64,000 bases of DNA from Saprospira grandis str. Lewin. GTDB taxonomy: Bacteria > Bacteroidota > Bacteroidia > Chitinophagales > Saprospiraceae. Below, piece by piece: positions 40,426 to 48,224 of the stretch. Positions within the stretch are counted from its first letter, which is position 1. Every line of letters begins with the position of its first letter. The translations under genes were made by a program, and so were the position numbers. The notes beneath the pieces were generated by a model, which saw only the letters and a program-made list of their open reading frames with translations, was not told where the DNA came from and searched no databases. The stretch lies in NCBI RefSeq assembly GCF_000250635.1, contig NC_016940.1, forward strand, positions 2,776,001-2,840,000, given 5' to 3'.

Positions 40426-42702
40426 TTATTGAAAATTCCAGCGAAGGCCCAGATAAAACTCACGGCCATGTAGGGGGCTGTAGGCGTAGGCCGTATCAAA
40501 ATAATCGCCAAATCCAGCTTGTACATTGGGATCATTGAAGCCAGAGAGGGGCGAAATGGCTTGGCGATAATCAAAGAGATTTTGAGCGCCTAGATAAATG
40601 TCTAGTTTTTGTTTGGGAAATTGTTTGGTGATTTGCAAATTATGGATGCTAAAAGGGGTAGAACTCGTACTTCTAGATTCTGCCAGAGGATCTCCATTTT
40701 CATCTAAATCATAGACCTCGGGTAATTGCATTTTGCCTGTAAAATTAGCGGTATAGGCCATGAGTAAATTCCATGGCTTATATTCATAATTGACCGTAAG
40801 GACGCTCGAAAAAACGGGACTAAACTCTAGCGGATTCTGTTCTTTAACCCCTTGTTCATTGCTACGATATTCAAAGGCATTTTGGTAAGTCGCACCCAAA
40901 TTGATTTGGAGGCCAGAGGGGAGGCCATAATTAAAGTTAAGGGCTAGTCCACGACTTTGGGCATAGCCATCGAGGTTTTCATAAATAATTGTATTGGCTT
41001 GATCATAATTGGGGATAATCGCATTGGTAAAATGAGTATAAAAAGCGTCTAGGTCAATGCTTCCTTGTCCTTGGCCCAAATTAAATATGCGTTGGATGTT
41101 AAGTGTACCGCTGACCGCCTGTTCGGGGTTTAGTTTTTCGGCAAGGACCAATTGTCTGTTGCCCGTAACAAAGGCGTGATCTTCGGCAAAAAGGTTCACC
41201 AAACGGAAGCCTGTCCCTGTATTCAGGCGAATTTTCCAATTGGCTTGAGGCTCATATTTTACACTAATTCGGGGAGAGGGGATAAGGCCATGGGCTTCAT
41301 AATAATCTAGTCGTAGGCCAGAGAGGAGGGTTAATTTTTCGCCATTGGGTTTCCATTCATGTTGTCCCCAAACTCCAGGGATAAACTGTTTTTCGGCTTC
41401 ATTGGTTGCCACCGTATTATCATCATAGTATTGATATCGGGCCGTCAAACCAGTTGTTAAACTATGTTTGGGGCCCAAATTGGGCATATAAAGGGCATTG
41501 AGGTAGGCAATGCGCTGCTCGGCAAAATAACCATCTGCCCCATAATAGCTATCTTGATAGTGCTGGCTAAAACTATAATCGAGTCGGATAGGGGCAGTTG
41601 TCGGAAGTTCATAGCTGCCCATCAGCTCAAAGCGTTGGGTATAAATACTCTCGCCATAAATAGAGTCGCTGCCCCGAATTTCTCGATAGGCTCGCTCTTT
41701 CATGTATTGCTCCACGCCATTTCTGCGGTCTTCATAGTAGTATTTAGCAAAGAGGTTGGCCTTCTTATTTTTAGGGCGATCGAAAGTGAATTTTCCGAAA
41801 ACTGAAAGTCTATCCATGCCAATATTATCCCCAAAGCCATCCTGATTAGCATCTTCATAGCGATCGAGATAAGCATGTTGGAGGCCAATAGTAGTATTGA
41901 GCTTGCCAATTTTTTGAGAGAAGGCCAAATTAGAAAAGGCTTCTGCATGGGTGGTCCCCATAAGGTCCAAAGAAATCCTTGGCTGCTTGCTCGGCGCTTT
42001 GGTAATAATGTTAATGACCCCAGCCATAGCCTCCGATCCATAAAGCGTGGAGTTGGGCCCCTTAATGACCTCAATGCGGTCAATCATATTTTTGGGAATG
42101 CCATTTAGCCCATAAACCGAGGCTAAGTTGCCATAGGCAGGAGTACCATCTATGAGGACGGCAGCATAAGGGCCAGGCAATCCATTGATACTAATCGAAT
42201 TGGTAAAGCATACCCCACAAGCAACCACCTCTTGTACGCCATTGATGAGCTTTAGGGCTTGCATAAGATTAGTTGGGGCCACTGTATTATCTAGATACTC
42301 AGCTCTGTAGACTTGAATTTTTACCGGAGAGTTTTTGACAAAATTTTCTTTGAGTTGGCCCGAAACCACCACTTCCTCTAGGCCCAAAATATCCTCTTTT
42401 AAAAAAATGCTGTCTAGCTCAAGGACTTCATTCTCCTTGAGCTGAATCATCAGCTTTTGGGACTGATAACCAATGGCTTGAATTTGTAACTCAAAGCTTC
42501 CCGCAGCTAATTCACTAAGCTGAAAGTAACCCGATTCATCTGTTGAGCAGCCTTTTTGCTGCTCAAGCAGACCAATACCCGCAAAGGGGATCGGCCGCCC
42601 TTTTTGGTCCAATAAATAACCTTGAAGACTAGCCGTCTGGGCCGAAATAGCTAGGCTGAAGAAGGATAGAAGTAAAACTAAGTACTGCTTTGCAGCTGAC
42701 AT
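40426..42702 (-). CDS. TonB-dependent receptor, probably for a metal or metal chelate
   Basis: Outer-membrane receptor of 758 residues, complete. Signal MSAAKQYLVLLLSFFSLAIS, carboxypeptidase-regulatory-like domain (about 25-105, IGYQSQKLMIQLKENEV), plug (about 120-235: EEVVVSGQLKENFVKNSPVK, ISINGLPGPYAAVLIDGTPA, IDRIEVIKGPNSTLYGSEAM), and a 22-strand barrel ending in FYLGLRWNFQ. A Cys pair in the plug (VVACGVCFTNS, about 162-165) is notable and could touch a metal. Two DtxR-like operators flank its promoter (42712-42729 and 42788-42803), pointing to metal-responsive repression by iron or manganese. Substrate remains unproven. Confidence 0.9.
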   Translation of the reverse strand: MSAAKQYLVLLLSFFSLAISAQTASLQGYLLDQKGRPIPFAGIGLLEQQKGCSTDESGYFQLSELAAGSFELQIQAIGYQSQKLMIQLKENEVLELDSIFLKEDILGLEEVVVSGQLKENFVKNSPVKIQVYRAEYLDNTVAPTNLMQALKLINGVQEVVACGVCFTNSISINGLPGPYAAVLIDGTPAYGNLASVYGLNGIPKNMIDRIEVIKGPNSTLYGSEAMAGVINIITKAPSKQPRISLDLMGTTHAEAFSNLAFSQKIGKLNTTIGLQHAYLDRYEDANQDGFGDNIGMDRLSVFGKFTFDRPKNKKANLFAKYYYEDRRNGVEQYMKERAYREIRGSDSIYGESIYTQRFELMGSYELPTTAPIRLDYSFSQHYQDSYYGADGYFAEQRIAYLNALYMPNLGPKHSLTTGLTARYQYYDDNTVATNEAEKQFIPGVWGQHEWKPNGEKLTLLSGLRLDYYEAHGLIPSPRISVKYEPQANWKIRLNTGTGFRLVNLFAEDHAFVTGNRQLVLAEKLNPEQAVSGTLNIQRIFNLGQGQGSIDLDAFYTHFTNAIIPNYDQANTIIYENLDGYAQSRGLALNFNYGLPSGLQINLGATYQNAFEYRSNEQGVKEQNPLEFSPVFSSVLTVNYEYKPWNLLMAYTANFTGKMQLPEVYDLDENGDPLAESRSTSSTPFSIHNLQITKQFPKQKLDIYLGAQNLFDYRQAISPLSGFNDPNVQAGFGDYFDTAYAYSPLHGREFYLGLRWNFQ

Positions 42703-42711
42703 AATGATCTA

Positions 42712-42729
42712 TTTTAGTGTAGCCTAAAA
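42712..42729. promoter_or_regulatory. DtxR/MntR-like operator, downstream copy
   Basis: TTTTAGTGTAGCCTAAAA contains a 16-base core differing at 2 positions from the DtxR-family type box TTTAGGTTAGCCTAAA (from memory of published motifs). It lies between the promoter and the ATG of the TonB receptor, so a bound repressor would block transcription. Confidence 0.6.
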
Positions 42730-42751
42730 ATAAGTTTCTCATATTTTGATA

Positions 42752-42783
42752 CAAAGCTAAATTAAAATAGTTTACACTACAAA
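42752..42783 (-). promoter_or_regulatory. Promoter of the TonB receptor gene
   Basis: On the minus strand TTTG (42783-42780) and TAGCTTTG (42759-42752) are separated by exactly 20 bases, a full match to the Bacteroidota consensus. Confidence 0.75.
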
Positions 42784-42787
42784 TTAA

Positions 42788-42803
42788 TTTAGATTAATCT
42801 AAA
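42788..42803. promoter_or_regulatory. DtxR/MntR-like operator, upstream copy
   Basis: TTTAGATTAATCTAAA is a perfect 16-base palindrome just upstream of the -33 box. It matches 13 of 16 positions of the DtxR-type box. With the copy at 42712 it brackets the promoter. Confidence 0.6.
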
Positions 42804-42819
42804 AATTAGGCAGAAGCAT

Positions 42820-42851
42820 AAAAAAAGCCCGCTTGAAAAGCGGGCTTTTTT
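42820..42851 (-). terminator. Terminator after the TerB-like gene
   Basis: The stem AAAAAAGCCCGC / GCGGGCTTTTTT with a 7-base loop and T runs on both strands. It lies 22 bases after the TerB-like stop on the minus strand and upstream of the TonB receptor promoter. Confidence 0.88.
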
Positions 42852-42872
42852 GTTTTGGGCCAAATGATGGGT

Positions 42873-43784
42873 TTAGCCTAGGCGCTTAGACATGCGGATT
42901 TGTGCACGTTCGGCCTCAGAGCGGTCCATTCCAATTTGGTCAGCAAACTGATATACTTCTTCGCGAGACATATTGCCAGAGGCATGAATCGCATTTTCGA
43001 TGGTATAATCTTGGGCCAATTTGATGAGATCATCGCGCTTTTTCTCTTCAAAGCTCATCATTTCGGCATATTCGTAAAGCTTATCTTTTTCCGATTGGTC
43101 AAAGTCCTTATCAGAAAGGGCTACGGCTACCGTAATCATGAAAATATTTTCGCGACCTTCCGTAGATACTTCTTCCAATTCTACTCTAGATAGGGGGGCT
43201 TCACGCATTACCTGAGCAAAGCTACCGGTATCATCATCCAAAAAGCTCTGGAAGAATTCTTTTTCTTCGGCAGCAATTTGGCCATCGGCTTTGGCCATTT
43301 CAATAAGCATACGGGCCAAGGTTTTCTTGTCGTAGGCAGAAGATAGAGGCGTTGCTTTTAGGCGCTTTTCAAACTCTGACAAACGACGAGCAATTTTCCA
43401 GCTTCTGCTGTCCTCATCATAGTAAAAATTGAAAGCCACACGCTCAAAGGCTTTTACTACAGCGGCCTTTTTCTCGGCAGCCGAAAAGCTATTGTGAGAG
43501 GTGTTGGCACGCACTACTTCGTTACCCGCCATAGAGGCAATGTTACCTGCCATACCGCCACCAACAGCGCCACGGACCATACGCATCAAAGAAGAGCGCA
43601 TACGGCTCATCACGGTACGGCGGACCATATTTTTTACCTTGCTACCGGTGTCTTTTGAGTCAATACGAATGGTTCCTTTTCCTTCAAAGACCTCGCCTTC
43701 TACTTGGAATTTGCAAACCATGGTGCTATTTTCAGCCTTTTCTTCTAGGATAATCGGCTTGATTAAGTCATAAGTAATTTCCAT
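42873..43784 (-). CDS. TerB-like domain protein
   Basis: Soluble protein of 303 residues. The first 70 residues are a beta domain (YDLIKPIILEEKAENSTMVC). A Met/Gly/Ala-rich segment follows (SRMRSSLMRMVRGAVGGGMA, about 80-110), amphipathic and perhaps membrane-contacting. The last 140 residues are a TerB-like all-helical domain: ARMLIEMAKADGQIAAEEKE (about 158-178, with the acidic D-G-x-I-x-x-x-E metal-binding type motif) and its second half VALSDKDFDQSEKDKLYEYA. TerB domains occur in tellurite-resistance and membrane-stress systems (established); this protein's own function is unknown. No other ter genes are nearby. Confidence 0.8.
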   Translation of the reverse strand: MEITYDLIKPIILEEKAENSTMVCKFQVEGEVFEGKGTIRIDSKDTGSKVKNMVRRTVMSRMRSSLMRMVRGAVGGGMAGNIASMAGNEVVRANTSHNSFSAAEKKAAVVKAFERVAFNFYYDEDSRSWKIARRLSEFEKRLKATPLSSAYDKKTLARMLIEMAKADGQIAAEEKEFFQSFLDDDTGSFAQVMREAPLSRVELEEVSTEGRENIFMITVAVALSDKDFDQSEKDKLYEYAEMMSFEEKKRDDLIKLAQDYTIENAIHASGNMSREEVYQFADQIGMDRSEAERAQIRMSKRLG

Positions 43785-43937
43785 CTGCTTTTAATACTTT
43801 TAGTTGGGTGGCGAACTAATTTTAGTTCAGTAAAAAATGTGGATGTAGGTTTCGTACGCAACAAGTTTAATAAAAAAACTTGAGATTTTGCCCAGACTCT
43901 TCTCCTTTTCTTTTCTAAGGCCTGCAGGATGTTTTTT

Positions 43938-44074
43938 GGGGGCTGCCCCAGCCTTCGGCTGGGTCGGGCTGTGCCGCAGCTCGCAGGTCTGCTCGGCCCT
44001 GCGCCGCCTTCGGCGGCTGGGTCTGGCCTTCGGCCACTGCTATCCATCCCTCAGCCAAGGCGCTTCGCGCCTTC
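43938..44074 (+). repeat. Modular interspersed element, copy 15 (class A)
   Basis: Head GGGGGCTGCCCC with inner hairpin AGCC-TTCG-GGCT, GGGTCGGGCTG, core GCTCGCAGGTCTGCTCGGCC, variable stem GCCGCC-TTC-GGCGGC, GGTCTG with GGCC-TTCG-GCC, tail CATCCCTCAGCC, closing hairpin AAGGCG-CTT-CGCCTT-like. All four stems are perfect. It lies in a divergent gene gap. Confidence 0.87.
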
Positions 44075-44214
44075 CGGACCGTTTAAAAAGCTATTGCTTG
44101 GCTATTGTGGTCCATTGGCTTGGGTGCTTGATAGCCAGGGCTTTGCGCTTTGCCCCAAAAGCTCTATTTTATGGCTTTCTTCCCTTTATTTTCTCCACCT
44201 AATTGGTTAATCAA

Positions 44215-44649
44215 ATGAATCAGCGTTCTTGGGCTACGGCCTTGCTTTTTATCTTGCTGCCTTTGGGCCTTTGGGCCATGGCGGCGCCTCCTGTAGAGTA
44301 CCCCAGCACTATTACAGGCATTTTAGCCTTTGTATTTAGTTTGTTGGGCCTATTTCTGTCTATTAGTTTGACGCCTTGGTATTGGTTTTTTGGCGGTCTC
44401 TTATCTATTGGCTTTAGTTTTTGGACCCGCTACTTGGCCGATAGGGATAAAACAATGCGCTTTTGGTTGGGCTGGCATGGCTTCTGGCAGCTCATTTTAG
44501 GCGCAGCCATTTTAAATGACCCAACTTGGCTACTTACTGGCCTTTCTGCGGGCTTGACCCTTAGTTTTTTGGCTTTGGCGGTTTTGCAGGCGGTAGTGGG
44601 CTGTCTTTTCTTATTTTGGGCTATTCGGAATTATTTTGGCTGGGATTAG
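44215..44649 (+). CDS. Small uncharacterised membrane protein
   Basis: Inner-membrane protein of 144 residues from the ATG at 44215 (MNQRSWATALLFILLPLGLW); a TTG start four codons earlier is less likely. Four hydrophobic helices are seen: about 5-20, 30-52 (TGILAFVFSLLGLFLSISLT), 58-72 (FFGGLLSIGFSFW) and 110-138 (LSAGLTLSFLALAVLQAVVG). No family recognised. It stands alone between a repeat element and a terminator. Confidence 0.68.
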   Translation: MNQRSWATALLFILLPLGLWAMAAPPVEYPSTITGILAFVFSLLGLFLSISLTPWYWFFGGLLSIGFSFWTRYLADRDKTMRFWLGWHGFWQLILGAAILNDPTWLLTGLSAGLTLSFLALAVLQAVVGCLFLFWAIRNYFGWD

Positions 44650-44656
44650 GGCCAAA

Positions 44657-44690
44657 AAAAAGTCCAGTTGCAAAAAGCAACTGGACTTTT
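44657..44690. terminator. Intrinsic terminator AAAAGTCCAGTTGC / GCAACTGGACTTTT
   Basis: A 14-bp perfect stem with an AAAAA loop, 8 bases after the membrane-protein stop. Confidence 0.87.
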
Positions 44691-44710
44691 CTGGTCCATG
44701 GGCGTCCTAC

Positions 44711-44862
44711 AGGCGGCTTTAGCCGCCGCAGGCTGAGGGATGAGAGCAGGGCCGCCGCAGGCGGCAGACCCAAGGCTTTTGAAGCGAAGCGAAAAAGCCT
44801 GCAGGGCCGAGCGAGCAGCGAGCTGCGGACAGCCCGACCCGCCCGCAGGGCGGGGCAGCCCC
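44711..44862 (-). repeat. Modular interspersed element, copy 16 (class A)
   Basis: Minus-strand head GGGGCTGCCCCGCC, 11 bases after the proS stop. Core CTCGCTGCTCGCTCGGCCCT, variable stem AGGCTTTT...AAAAGCCT, GGTCTG with GCCGCC-TGC-GGCGGC, tail CATCCCTCAGCC, closing GGCGGCT/AGCCGCC hairpin. Confidence 0.86.
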
Positions 44863-44873
44863 AAAACCTTCTT

Positions 44874-46355
44874 CTAATAAGCTTTGGCAAAAAGCACTCT
44901 AGCTTTGGCGGGCGCGCCAGTGAGCACACATTTGGGCTCGGCAACTTCCTCGGCGCCAGTGGGAGTTTCTAGTGGAATACAGCGGCTAGTGGCGCCAGTG
45001 AGTTCCTTAATTTTGAGCTCGGTTTCGGTGGTCCCATCCCAATAGGCATAGGCAAAACCGCCTTTATTTTCGATTACATCGACAAACTCCTCCCAGTTGT
45101 TCACGATATGTGTTCCTTGGTCTAGGCGGGCTTTGGCCTGATTGAAAAGGTTGCTTTGAATCTCCTCGAGAAGGTTTTTGATATTTTCGGCTAGGCCTTC
45201 TAGGGGGTAGCTCATTTTTTCTTTGGTATCGCGGCGGGCCACTTCAATTTGGCCATTGGCGAGGTCGCGTTTACCGAGAGCGAGGCGGACGGGGATACCG
45301 TGCATCTCATGTTCGGCAAACTTGAAGCCGGGGCGGCGTTTGCGGTCGTTATCATACTTCACGCTAATGCCAAGCGCCTTGAGTTCCTCCATAATTTTGG
45401 CCACCACGGCATCAATTTCCTCATTGGGTTTGGGAATGGGAATGATGACCACCTGAGTGGGGGCGATGCGGGGAGGAAGGACCAGGCCTTCATCATCGGA
45501 ATGCGTCATAATGAGGGCACCCATTAGGCGGGTAGACACCCCCCAAGAGGTGGCCCAAACGTATTCTTCCTTATTCTTTTCGTTGAGGTATTTCACATCA
45601 AAGGCCTTGGCAAAATTTTGTCCTAAGAAGTGAGAAGTACCGGCTTGTAGGGCCTTACCATCTTGCATAAGGGCCTCGATAGTATAGGTATCTTCGGCGC
45701 CGGCAAAGCGTTCGTAGGCTGTTTTTTCGCCTTTATAGACAGGCATAGCGAGAATTTCCTCGGCAAAACTGGCGTAAACCTCTAGCATTTGGCGGGCTTC
45801 GGCTACGGCTTCCTCTTGGCTAGCGTGGGCGGTATGGCCCTCTTGCCAGAGGAACTCTGCGGTACGGAGGAAAAAGCGGGTCCGCATTTCCCAGCGCATC
45901 ACATTGGCCCATTGATTAATGAGTAGGGGAAGATCGCGATAAGAAGAAATCCAGTCGCGGTAAGTATCCCAGATAATGGTTTCGGAAGTGGGGCGGATAA
46001 TGAGCTCCTCTTCTAGTTTGGCATCGGGGTCAACGACAACGCCTTGGCCATCGGGATCATTCATGAGGCGGTGGTGAGTGACCACGGCGCATTCTTTGGC
46101 AAAGCCCTCTACATGTTCGGCTTCTTTAGACAAAAAGCTTTTGGGGATGAGGAGTGGGAAATAGGCATTTTGGTGGCCTGTTTCTTTAAATCTGCGGTCC
46201 AAATCGTCGCGCATCTTTTCCCAAACAGCATAGCCATAAGGCTTAATAACCATACAGCCGCGCACCTTAGAGTTGGCGGCTAGATTGGCCTTTTTAACAA
46301 TGTCTAAGTACCACTGAGAGTAGTCTTCTTGTTGGGCGGTAATCTCCTTTGCCAT
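44874..46355 (-). CDS. proS: Prolyl-tRNA synthetase (archaeal/eukaryote-like, ProS type 3)
   Basis: Class II aminoacyl-tRNA synthetase charging tRNA-Pro, 493 residues, the short form without the editing insertion of the E. coli type. Motif 2 and neighbours: [20 protein letters not shown] (about 155-174); substrate-loop [20 protein letters not shown]; motif 3 region [20 protein letters not shown] with [19 protein letters not shown]. The anticodon-binding domain follows and the protein ends in a C-terminal domain with a Tyr terminus ([10 protein letters not shown]), as in archaeal-type enzymes. Divergent from a Tyr/Asn-rich secreted protein gene. Confidence 0.96.
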   Translation of the reverse strand: MAKEITAQQEDYSQWYLDIVKKANLAANSKVRGCMVIKPYGYAVWEKMRDDLDRRFKETGHQNAYFPLLIPKSFLSKEAEHVEGFAKECAVVTHHRLMNDPDGQGVVVDPDAKLEEELIIRPTSETIIWDTYRDWISSYRDLPLLINQWANVMRWEMRTRFFLRTAEFLWQEGHTAHASQEEAVAEARQMLEVYASFAEEILAMPVYKGEKTAYERFAGAEDTYTIEALMQDGKALQAGTSHFLGQNFAKAFDVKYLNEKNKEEYVWATSWGVSTRLMGALIMTHSDDEGLVLPPRIAPTQVVIIPIPKPNEEIDAVVAKIMEELKALGISVKYDNDRKRRPGFKFAEHEMHGIPVRLALGKRDLANGQIEVARRDTKEKMSYPLEGLAENIKNLLEEIQSNLFNQAKARLDQGTHIVNNWEEFVDVIENKGGFAYAYWDGTTETELKIKELTGATSRCIPLETPTGAEEVAEPKCVLTGAPAKARVLFAKAY

Positions 46356-46572
46356 TGGTATATTGGTATATTTTTTGGTCCATTAATGAAGTGGACCTGA
46401 ACGATAAAAGCTTAAATTAATGGAGCTTTTGGCGGCCAGAACGTTAAAGTTTAGGCAAGCGGCTGCTTTTCAAAACTTAAGCTTTAAAAAAGCTGTATAT
46501 TCATTAGGCGGCCAAAAGGCCCACAAAGTTAAAAAAAGGACTAAAAGTACAGTTGAAAATACCGAAATATCT

Positions 46573-47868
46573 ATGAAAAATCACGCACTCCCTATTTTCT
46601 TGGCTTTCTTTGCCATCTTTCTATTGGGGCCTCAGGCTTGGGGCCAATACGATGATATTTACTTTGATGGCGAGGAAGAAACTGCGGCTCAGCAGCAGAA
46701 TTATCAGCAGCCGCCTAGTAATTATGATCAAAATAGCTATGATCGTCCAGAGCAAGAGTATGTAGATGCTCGTTACGATAATGCTTATGCGGCTCGTATT
46801 CGCCGCTTTCATCGTCCTGCTCGGGGCTTTAATTATTATAGCAACTACTATGTAGATAGTTATTGGTACAACCCTTATCAGCCAGGGATGAATATCTATT
46901 GCTATAATAGCTATCGTCCCCGTCGTTGGAGACGTTGGGGCTGGAACTACAGTTATGGTTGGGGCTACAATTCTTACTACAATCCTTATGATCCTTGGTA
47001 TAATCCTTACAATCGTTGGGGACACAACCCTTACAACAATTGGGGCTGGGGTTATAATCCCTACAGAAGAGCTTATAATCAGGGCTATTGGAATGGCTAC
47101 TATAATGGTGGTGGTGGAAACAATTGGTATTATGAAAGTTCTGCCCCCAATGCAGCCAATTATGTAACGACTCGTTACAGCCGAGGAAGCGATCCAAATA
47201 TTCAGAGAAGCCGCAGCCGTGGCGTAAATGGCTATGATACGCATCAGCGGCAGCTAAATCCTTCTGCCTTGCACGCTAGTGGAAATAGCGGCAACCTAAA
47301 TGCAGGCCGTAGCCGTGGGACAGAAAATAACAATAGTTATAATAGTGGCCGCAATAACAGCAGCAGCAACAATGGCGACTTAAATGCAGGTCGCAGCCGT
47401 GGGACAGAGAATAACAATAGTTATAATAGTGGTCGCAATAACAGCAGCAGTAATAATGGCGACTTAAATGCAGGCCGTAGCCGTGGGACAGAGAATAACA
47501 ATAGTTATAATAGCAACCGCAATAACAGCAGCAGCAACAATGGCGACTTAAACGCAGGTCGCAGTCGTGGTTCGGAGAATAACAATAGTTATAATAGCAA
47601 CCGCAACAACAGCAGCCGCAATAATGGAAATATTAACAACGGACGCAGTCGCAACAACCGTAGTTATAATAACCGCAGTAACAACTCGACGAGAAATAAT
47701 GGCAGCATGAATAACCGCAGCCAGAACAACAACCGAAGTCGTTCCTTCAACAATTCTTCTCGCTCTTCTTCTCCTTCTCGTTCATCGGGAAGAAGCAGTA
47801 GCCGAAGCAATAGTTCTTCTCGTTCGTCTTCTAAATCTAAATCTTCTGGAAAGAGCAGAGGACGTTAG
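46573..47868 (+). CDS. Secreted Tyr/Trp/Asn-rich low-complexity protein with 28-residue repeats
   Basis: Exported protein of 431 residues from the ATG at 46573 (MKNHALPIFLAFFAIFLLGP, signal to about residue 25). The frame is open from 46420, but that start lacks a signal. Residues about 60-190 are extremely rich in Tyr, Trp, Asn, Pro and Gly (YNPYDPWYNPYNRWG). Residues about 235-355 carry four near-perfect 28-residue repeats (NAGRSRGTENNNSYNS, 84 bases each). The tail is Ser/Arg-rich (SRSSSPSRSSGRSSSRS). Similar surface proteins occur across Bacteroidota without known function. Adhesive or matrix roles are inference. A terminator follows at 47890. Confidence 0.78.
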   Translation: MKNHALPIFLAFFAIFLLGPQAWGQYDDIYFDGEEETAAQQQNYQQPPSNYDQNSYDRPEQEYVDARYDNAYAARIRRFHRPARGFNYYSNYYVDSYWYNPYQPGMNIYCYNSYRPRRWRRWGWNYSYGWGYNSYYNPYDPWYNPYNRWGHNPYNNWGWGYNPYRRAYNQGYWNGYYNGGGGNNWYYESSAPNAANYVTTRYSRGSDPNIQRSRSRGVNGYDTHQRQLNPSALHASGNSGNLNAGRSRGTENNNSYNSGRNNSSSNNGDLNAGRSRGTENNNSYNSGRNNSSSNNGDLNAGRSRGTENNNSYNSNRNNSSSNNGDLNAGRSRGSENNNSYNSNRNNSSRNNGNINNGRSRNNRSYNNRSNNSTRNNGSMNNRSQNNNRSRSFNNSSRSSSPSRSSGRSSSRSNSSSRSSSKSKSSGKSRGR

Positions 47869-47889
47869 TGGGTCCAATTAAGCGTGTAG

Positions 47890-47925
47890 AAAAGCCAGCT
47901 CCCTTTTGGGGAGCTGGCTTTTTTG
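47890..47925 (+). terminator. Intrinsic terminator after the Tyr/Asn-rich gene
   Basis: The stem AAAAGCCAGCTCCC pairs with GGGAGCTGGCTTTT around a short TTTTG loop and is followed by more T. Confidence 0.87.
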
Positions 47926-47926
47926 C

Positions 47927-48157
47927 GTCTAGAAAGCGAGCGCAGCGAGCTTTGGCCTAGCGATGTGGAAGGGGGGGCGAAGGCCAGACCGAGGCAGCAA
48001 AGCTGGCGACAACAAGGCTGAAAGCCGCAGTTCGATGACCGAAGGGAATAACGGCCGAGCAGAGAGCGAGCCCTGACAACCAGCCTCGAAGAGGCGCCAG
48101 TTCGACGACCAAAGGGAGTAAACGTAGCGCCGACGACCGAAGGGAGGCGGAGGCCCC
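47927..48157 (-). repeat. Modular interspersed element, copy 17 (class B, two extra modules)
   Basis: Minus-strand head GGGGCCTCCGCCTCCC, then two copies of the GTTACTCCC-type module (48098-48123 and 48028-48052), each followed by its own variable stem (GCGCCTC/GAGGC; CGGCT/AGCC) and TTGTTGTC-like end, around core GGGCTCGCTCTCTGCTCGGC. Tail CATCGCTAGGCC remains and pairs with the head. It is the longest and most composite copy here. Confidence 0.82.
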
Positions 48158-48166
48158 AAAATACAA

Positions 48167-48203
48167 TAAAAAAAGCCCTTCTACTGAGCAGCAGAAGGGC
48201 TTG
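48167..48203 (-). terminator. Terminator of the subtilase gene
   Basis: The stem AAGCCCTTCT / AGAAGGGCTT with a 10-base loop; on the minus strand it ends in seven T. It lies 22 bases after the subtilase stop. Confidence 0.82.
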
Positions 48204-48224
48204 ATTATTTAGCTTAGAAGTCGT

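Noticed and set aside
46621-47244. Long frames antisense to the Tyr/Asn-rich gene, Ile/Val/Thr-rich or Asn/His/Ser-rich
   Set aside because: Their composition simply mirrors TAY/AAY/TGG codons of the sense gene; no start signals or domains.
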